The translations under genes were made by a program, and so were the position numbers. 64,000 nucleotides of DNA, from the NCBI GenBank assembly GCA_030065125.1, contig JASJDM010000012.1:120401-184400 (forward strand), given 5' to 3'. The notes under the pieces are model-generated. The model was not told the origin of the DNA. It was given only the letters and a program-made list of their open reading frames with translations, and made no database searches. Source of the DNA: Lysobacterales bacterium. GTDB taxonomy: Bacteria; Pseudomonadota; Gammaproteobacteria; Xanthomonadales; SZUA-38. Shown one piece after another: positions 62,601 to 64,000 of this stretch (its first letter is position 1; each line of letters opens with the position of its first letter).

Positions 62601-63785
62601 GCCGTTGGGGAGCTACTGCAAAAGCTGACGAAGGCGTCGGACGAAGGCGCCGATCTGGCGCAGGAGTTTGGCGACGAGCTGTCGATTCTTGCGCGTCTCA
62701 CCGAGGCCCGTGACGCCATCGATAAGTCAAAAAACGCCGCTGGCTGGCTAAAGGCCCAGACCGCGCTCGAGGACGCTGCTGACGCACTTAAAGGAAAAGC
62801 GTCTCGATTCGGTCTGGTCGATGACGACATCTCGCCAATACTGGAGGAGTTTGCCAGGTCGGGTCGATTCAACTGGAAAGCGTTCAAGGAGGGACTCTCC
62901 GACCGCTATCCCGTGGACAAGGTGAAATTCGGAAGGCTCAAAGGTTTGATTGACGACCTTAAGGCCGCCGCAAAAGCCGGCAAAAAAGAGTGGCTGGATA
63001 CCGATGTCGGTCCGATTCTTCATTGGGGGTCGGTACTGGAGAAACTCTACGGATCGACGGTTGGCGCGGCCAACAAGAGCAAACTGATCAGTAATCTCAA
63101 GGAAACCCTGAAAGACCTGCTGCCAAATCTCACCAGCGACGGGTACAAGAAATACCGCCATGTACTCAAGAACAAAGTCATCAACCATATCTTCGAGAAG
63201 CTGACCGACCCGCTCGAACAGCTTAACCTGTATCGGCAGTTTCGAGAGTTGGTGGCGGCAAAAGACAGTGCGTCCATTGGCGAGTACTTTGCGACCTTTC
63301 GCCGGAAGATATTCGATTCCAGCACCAGCAAGGTACCCAGTATCCAGGGCGAACTTGCCGGGTCCGTTGACATCAAAGGGGCCAGCCGAAAGTTGGATAC
63401 GCCTGACGGCAGCGTCCGAATGGCCGATGGCGCTATGGATATCCAGAGCAGCGCAACGCCGCCCCGCGGTCCCGAGCCTGGACGCTATCTGGTCGAAGAC
63501 AAGGCCGGTGGGTCATTCGATCCGGCCCAGGCGAGGCTTTACTCGGAAATGCTGGAATCCAAGACCGGACTGAAGACGGCTGACCCTGGCCAATATAAGG
63601 GGATGGTCTACTTTTGCGAGGATCTCGATCATGCGATTTACGTGGCCAACCACCTCAAGAAGAATGGTCTAAATCCCAACATCTTTGTGGCGACGTTTGA
63701 CGAAAAAACCGGCAAGATGGTCTTTGTTGATCGGGCTGCCAAACCTAGAGTGAAGAAAAAGCGCGGCAAAGGGAAAAAGCCGTAA
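56625..63785 (+). CDS. Giant annexin-repeat protein, candidate injection-system effector
   Basis: 2386 residues from a GTG at 56625 that overlaps the ATPase stop. Residues 1-370 are Lys/Pro/Ala-rich low complexity, including a pentapeptide repeat (137-156). About 370-780 is charged helix. About 790-1240 holds annexin-like repeats: LYKAMDQVGTDEAAIYGAL, then LHEAMSGPGTDEDTIMKVL, with GTDE at 806, 879 and 961 and GTDV at 1196, each followed by a Y-x3-YG-x2-L and ELSG-like end. A hydrophobic Ala/Val run lies at about 1370-1426. EEGIHLLQ occurs at 1705-1712. The C-terminal 150 residues have ADGAMDIQ (2267-2274), VEDKAGG (Glu2291, Lys2293) and AQARLY (Gln2302), resembling a PD-(D/E)xK nuclease. It has no signal peptide. 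It is a candidate toxin or cargo; alternatives are a scaffold or membrane-binding structural part. Confidence 0.85.
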   Translation: MNKRLAQPKRRSEKRGLPAKGTDKAPPADKTGNGRQAIFGNSAVAASVVIGKPLVVTAGGDDAADSNGGVLTFAPLTIYGRVPLPVPADGQPLPDQPEPAAPADKRAPEATAGQEPKAADKDVLKEKDATEKQTKGDKDQADKDHADKDTADRDQADDKPKAQAEPKTGEDGKPVPAKGGGGGERRLAGWKARVRGAAASTPKPTLGGSVASGVTVIKGAGSKAKAKRKAGGKGLAKSAKDAVRKPPETPKHLPPPPPTPVPAADKAIKDASNKKIPKQSLPKLKTTPKGTVPTMNLNLAAETGTKLSVPDAEPKKTDTGEKKGPDQKKLDKIKKAKEKEPDPNKTAKAGDALVIEDTAPPPPAGVELGTKGQSKEKVAQVLAELLKAPEKEAEKIVVEAREETYPKKALQREYPSLGEEFKADVVAELKNQVEQIRKVADISAAELDKAIKARSDKAKELKDEGHKKLDSGKDKAKSETKEGGDTLLGKIAGARKAVDEQTIQQMIAAKGEGDPEVIKLRRDKSLRDLTGIAARQDVYYEKSGERRTKALSSAHTRMRNAYKNAAKSEQKKIYDDLIKAEKTEDEAKKEAETKARPSFEWAAKQTTELNRIFGDLKSTAATTATGYRTGIKNALTRARQLLRDWAQNKIAEKESFWDKILRWISEWVQDAQDDSAAWEAARSEALRDTLVGDLNLIDEIHAAARSGVDMKTYIQERGLDAAQAAILQAYFSGAAKGDAIGAVAVGMRMRVRKTRKPKMIKRLKSKVMERPDGEYKKLARIGNAERPPFNVVALASDLYKAMDQVGTDEAAIYGALAKLTPIQAKALRARYQLRYGKSLDQHLKDELSGAELTRAEALLEGDQTLADVAALHEAMSGPGTDEDTIMKVLRNKNEDERKKIVEEYKRQYGVDLNAELKSELDDGWSSHHDFDRAKALMDGDTAKADAIALDQSMHGGIFGAGTDEAQMKQVYAQNRAEVEAMAAEKGWSTEQMEAEIKRRNAKIEGEYEKKYGDGDPNIKPGEKSALRQAFESDLSGAELDLANALADNNIAKADAARLEIERRSFITDDDAVNKVLESQAKRARKDVERDKNLDLNFRAEVDALMDKPWGPERWKKERANARKEIEKEARERGKLYMSNLENAYDSKYSKFGKGGLQVLIAFNMSGNDRQKAYDLLNQGGFLNPEQEIFYAVNGPGTDVDKLKKVLEGKSPEEIEKIRKAWKKRYPNEPDLDSRIKEEVSGRDAKDMDWALEGEPQTLEGKLKRARERMEYEETAYWLGSSFSKDEAADMRAQYEDLKAEKARLDKLEATKPKQKKGETDEDYAKRLRESGYLEEYDYWKDSFDLQQGYFDRAVEDHRAAVDELADTASSIAAIVATVIVIVVAAVLTGGTAGAAIVAALASAKVAAAAAAAAAVATVATKAALKGSAYSHAEIATDAIVGVVDAAASYLTAGVGGALLKTARGAPASRLAALAAKSKTSAKLAKMAASNKTSTRIFGNALAEGIEGVAASVPAALAGNVLNEKNWAKGNPLGNILTGTLIETGIGVGLSGGLGGLGGLGKHADDIGDALPSNRKALTDEVAGSGDLLGKRGTPAERLATWNDWQLTNPGKTYDEFLAEFDAGILAKQADEAAVKAMQREMRGELLSAIPPAQRGEFAKVPIEVMSDADFYRFTKSKSAKAVVIFEDGKPRVILREGADAKSLREEGIHLLQSKDPKFARKFKELDETRLANWDNLDIDEQFRLYRNKLDIEIDAQRRLLKNLDEELAGVNDPAMRRKLLDQREAAERNLRNLSDRLDEVDGLTPTQRMKMATGDLEPPKYLDQKPRLFQKDADVDADPRVVAVAEQLESLKKAKKELLDTFNEKAESSPVWKAIKADFEAVWKKYYKKASSYKGDLRTYLKAGKDPSGLFDAGPSLDSFLKAVKQLSADDLQTEKLSGLIRGVDGLLEGGLDRRIVAAASQIAPAFKKPDKILGIIGEIASLKNFRNRKVPAVGELLQKLTKASDEGADLAQEFGDELSILARLTEARDAIDKSKNAAGWLKAQTALEDAADALKGKASRFGLVDDDISPILEEFARSGRFNWKAFKEGLSDRYPVDKVKFGRLKGLIDDLKAAAKAGKKEWLDTDVGPILHWGSVLEKLYGSTVGAANKSKLISNLKETLKDLLPNLTSDGYKKYRHVLKNKVINHIFEKLTDPLEQLNLYRQFRELVAAKDSASIGEYFATFRRKIFDSSTSKVPSIQGELAGSVDIKGASRKLDTPDGSVRMADGAMDIQSSATPPRGPEPGRYLVEDKAGGSFDPAQARLYSEMLESKTGLKTADPGQYKGMVYFCEDLDHAIYVANHLKKNGLNPNIFVATFDEKTGKMVFVDRAAKPRVKKKRGKGKKP
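57033..57092 (+). repeat. 15 bp tandem repeat encoding D-K-D-x-A units
   Basis: Four consecutive 15 bp units inside the giant gene encode DKDQA, DKDHA, DKDTA and DRDQA. The DNA copies differ at several positions, so the array is old or selected at the protein level. Confidence 0.7.
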
Positions 63786-63803
63786 ACAGCGAGAGATCCT
63801 GAC

Positions 63804-64000
63804 GTGACGACCAGACCCAATTTTCTGCGATTCAACTGCCACAGCCTGTTCGACCGGCCGCGCGATTACGCACTTTTTTTGTTCGAAGCCATTGCGGATT
63901 GCGGGTTTCCGGAGCTTGAGGGTTGGGAGGGGCAGAAGGCCTCTGGTGGGCCGCTGGAGCTGGAGCCCTATCTGAAATCTCGACCCTCAACAGTTGACGG
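63804..64000 (+). CDS. Incomplete gene after the giant effector-like gene, possible partner
   Basis: A frame of 65 codons from a GTG at 63804, open to the right edge, 18 bp after the giant gene. GAGAGA lies about 10 bp upstream of the start. The visible protein begins MTTRPNFLRFNCHSLFDRPR and continues DYALFLFEAIADCGFPELEG. There is no signal peptide and no family that I recognise. Genes directly after a polymorphic toxin often encode its immunity protein or chaperone. An insufficient length is visible to judge, so this is a guess from position. Confidence 0.55.
   Translation, partial: MTTRPNFLRFNCHSLFDRPRDYALFLFEAIADCGFPELEGWEGQKASGGPLELEPYLKSRPSTVD

Noticed and set aside
31707..63785. Prophage or phage remnant
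   Set aside because: Only tail-type functions are present; no capsid, portal, terminase, integrase, lysis or replication genes, and the AAA+ and DUF4255 genes point to an eCIS.

Overview
The window is GC-rich, densely coded bacterial chromosome. The gene content (PncA/PncB, archease/RtcB, a CadC-like winged-helix TPR regulator, a Lon-related protease, membrane GGDEF-EAL) and a short C-terminal F-x-D-S-x-E tail on two secreted proteins suggest a Gammaproteobacterium, perhaps near Xanthomonadales/Wenzhouxiangella. The taxonomy is inference. I see no rRNA, tRNA, CRISPR array, integrase or insertion sequence.

Positions 1-7.5 kb are mostly secreted proteins on the minus strand: an incomplete secreted protein at the left edge, a YihG-like acyltransferase, a divergent propeller-like secreted protein, and a likely three-gene unit (small exported protein, GH10 xylanase with a carbohydrate-binding module, delta-60 repeat protein). 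That unit is divergent from a membrane-anchored winged-helix/TPR regulator. From 9.9 to 31.3 kb come housekeeping and accessory genes: a CPA2 antiporter with a cytochrome c-rhodanese lipoprotein; a periplasmic-binding lipoprotein overlapping a membrane GGDEF-EAL protein; an ankyrin protein; a JmjC-like cupin; a Lon-related protease with a small UspA-like partner; a DUF2235 hydrolase with a PA-IL-like C-terminal domain; PncB/PncA; archease/RtcB; a plant-type phosphoglycerate mutase; and a leaderless subtilase preceded by a small prodomain-like exported protein.

From 31.7 kb to the right edge there is one co-directional, tightly overlapping cluster of at least 23 genes encoding a contractile injection system of the extracellular (eCIS/PVC-like) type. 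It holds a DUF4255 cap-like protein, two sheaths, two tubes, a Pvc6-like small protein, a LysM baseplate protein, gp27-like and gp5-like hub/spike proteins, gp25, two gpJ-like baseplate proteins, a gpI-like protein with an N-terminal propeller, a tape-measure-like protein and an AAA+ ATPase. There are no capsid, terminase, lysis or type VI membrane-complex genes. A near-consensus sigma-54 promoter lies 33 bp before the first gene, with a cluster of GGACA/TGTCC half-sites upstream.

The least described parts are three consecutive paralogues sharing an F-x-GQ...HNR-x-LHG-x-G...CGL signature (one with a coiled-coil insertion, one fibre-like), and a 2386-residue terminal protein. That protein has a low-complexity N-terminus, about four annexin-like repeats with GTDE loops, a long hydrophobic segment and a C-terminal domain with a D...ExK...Q pattern resembling PD-(D/E)xK nucleases. 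It is a strong candidate for the system's effector, and the incomplete gene after it could be a partner or immunity gene.
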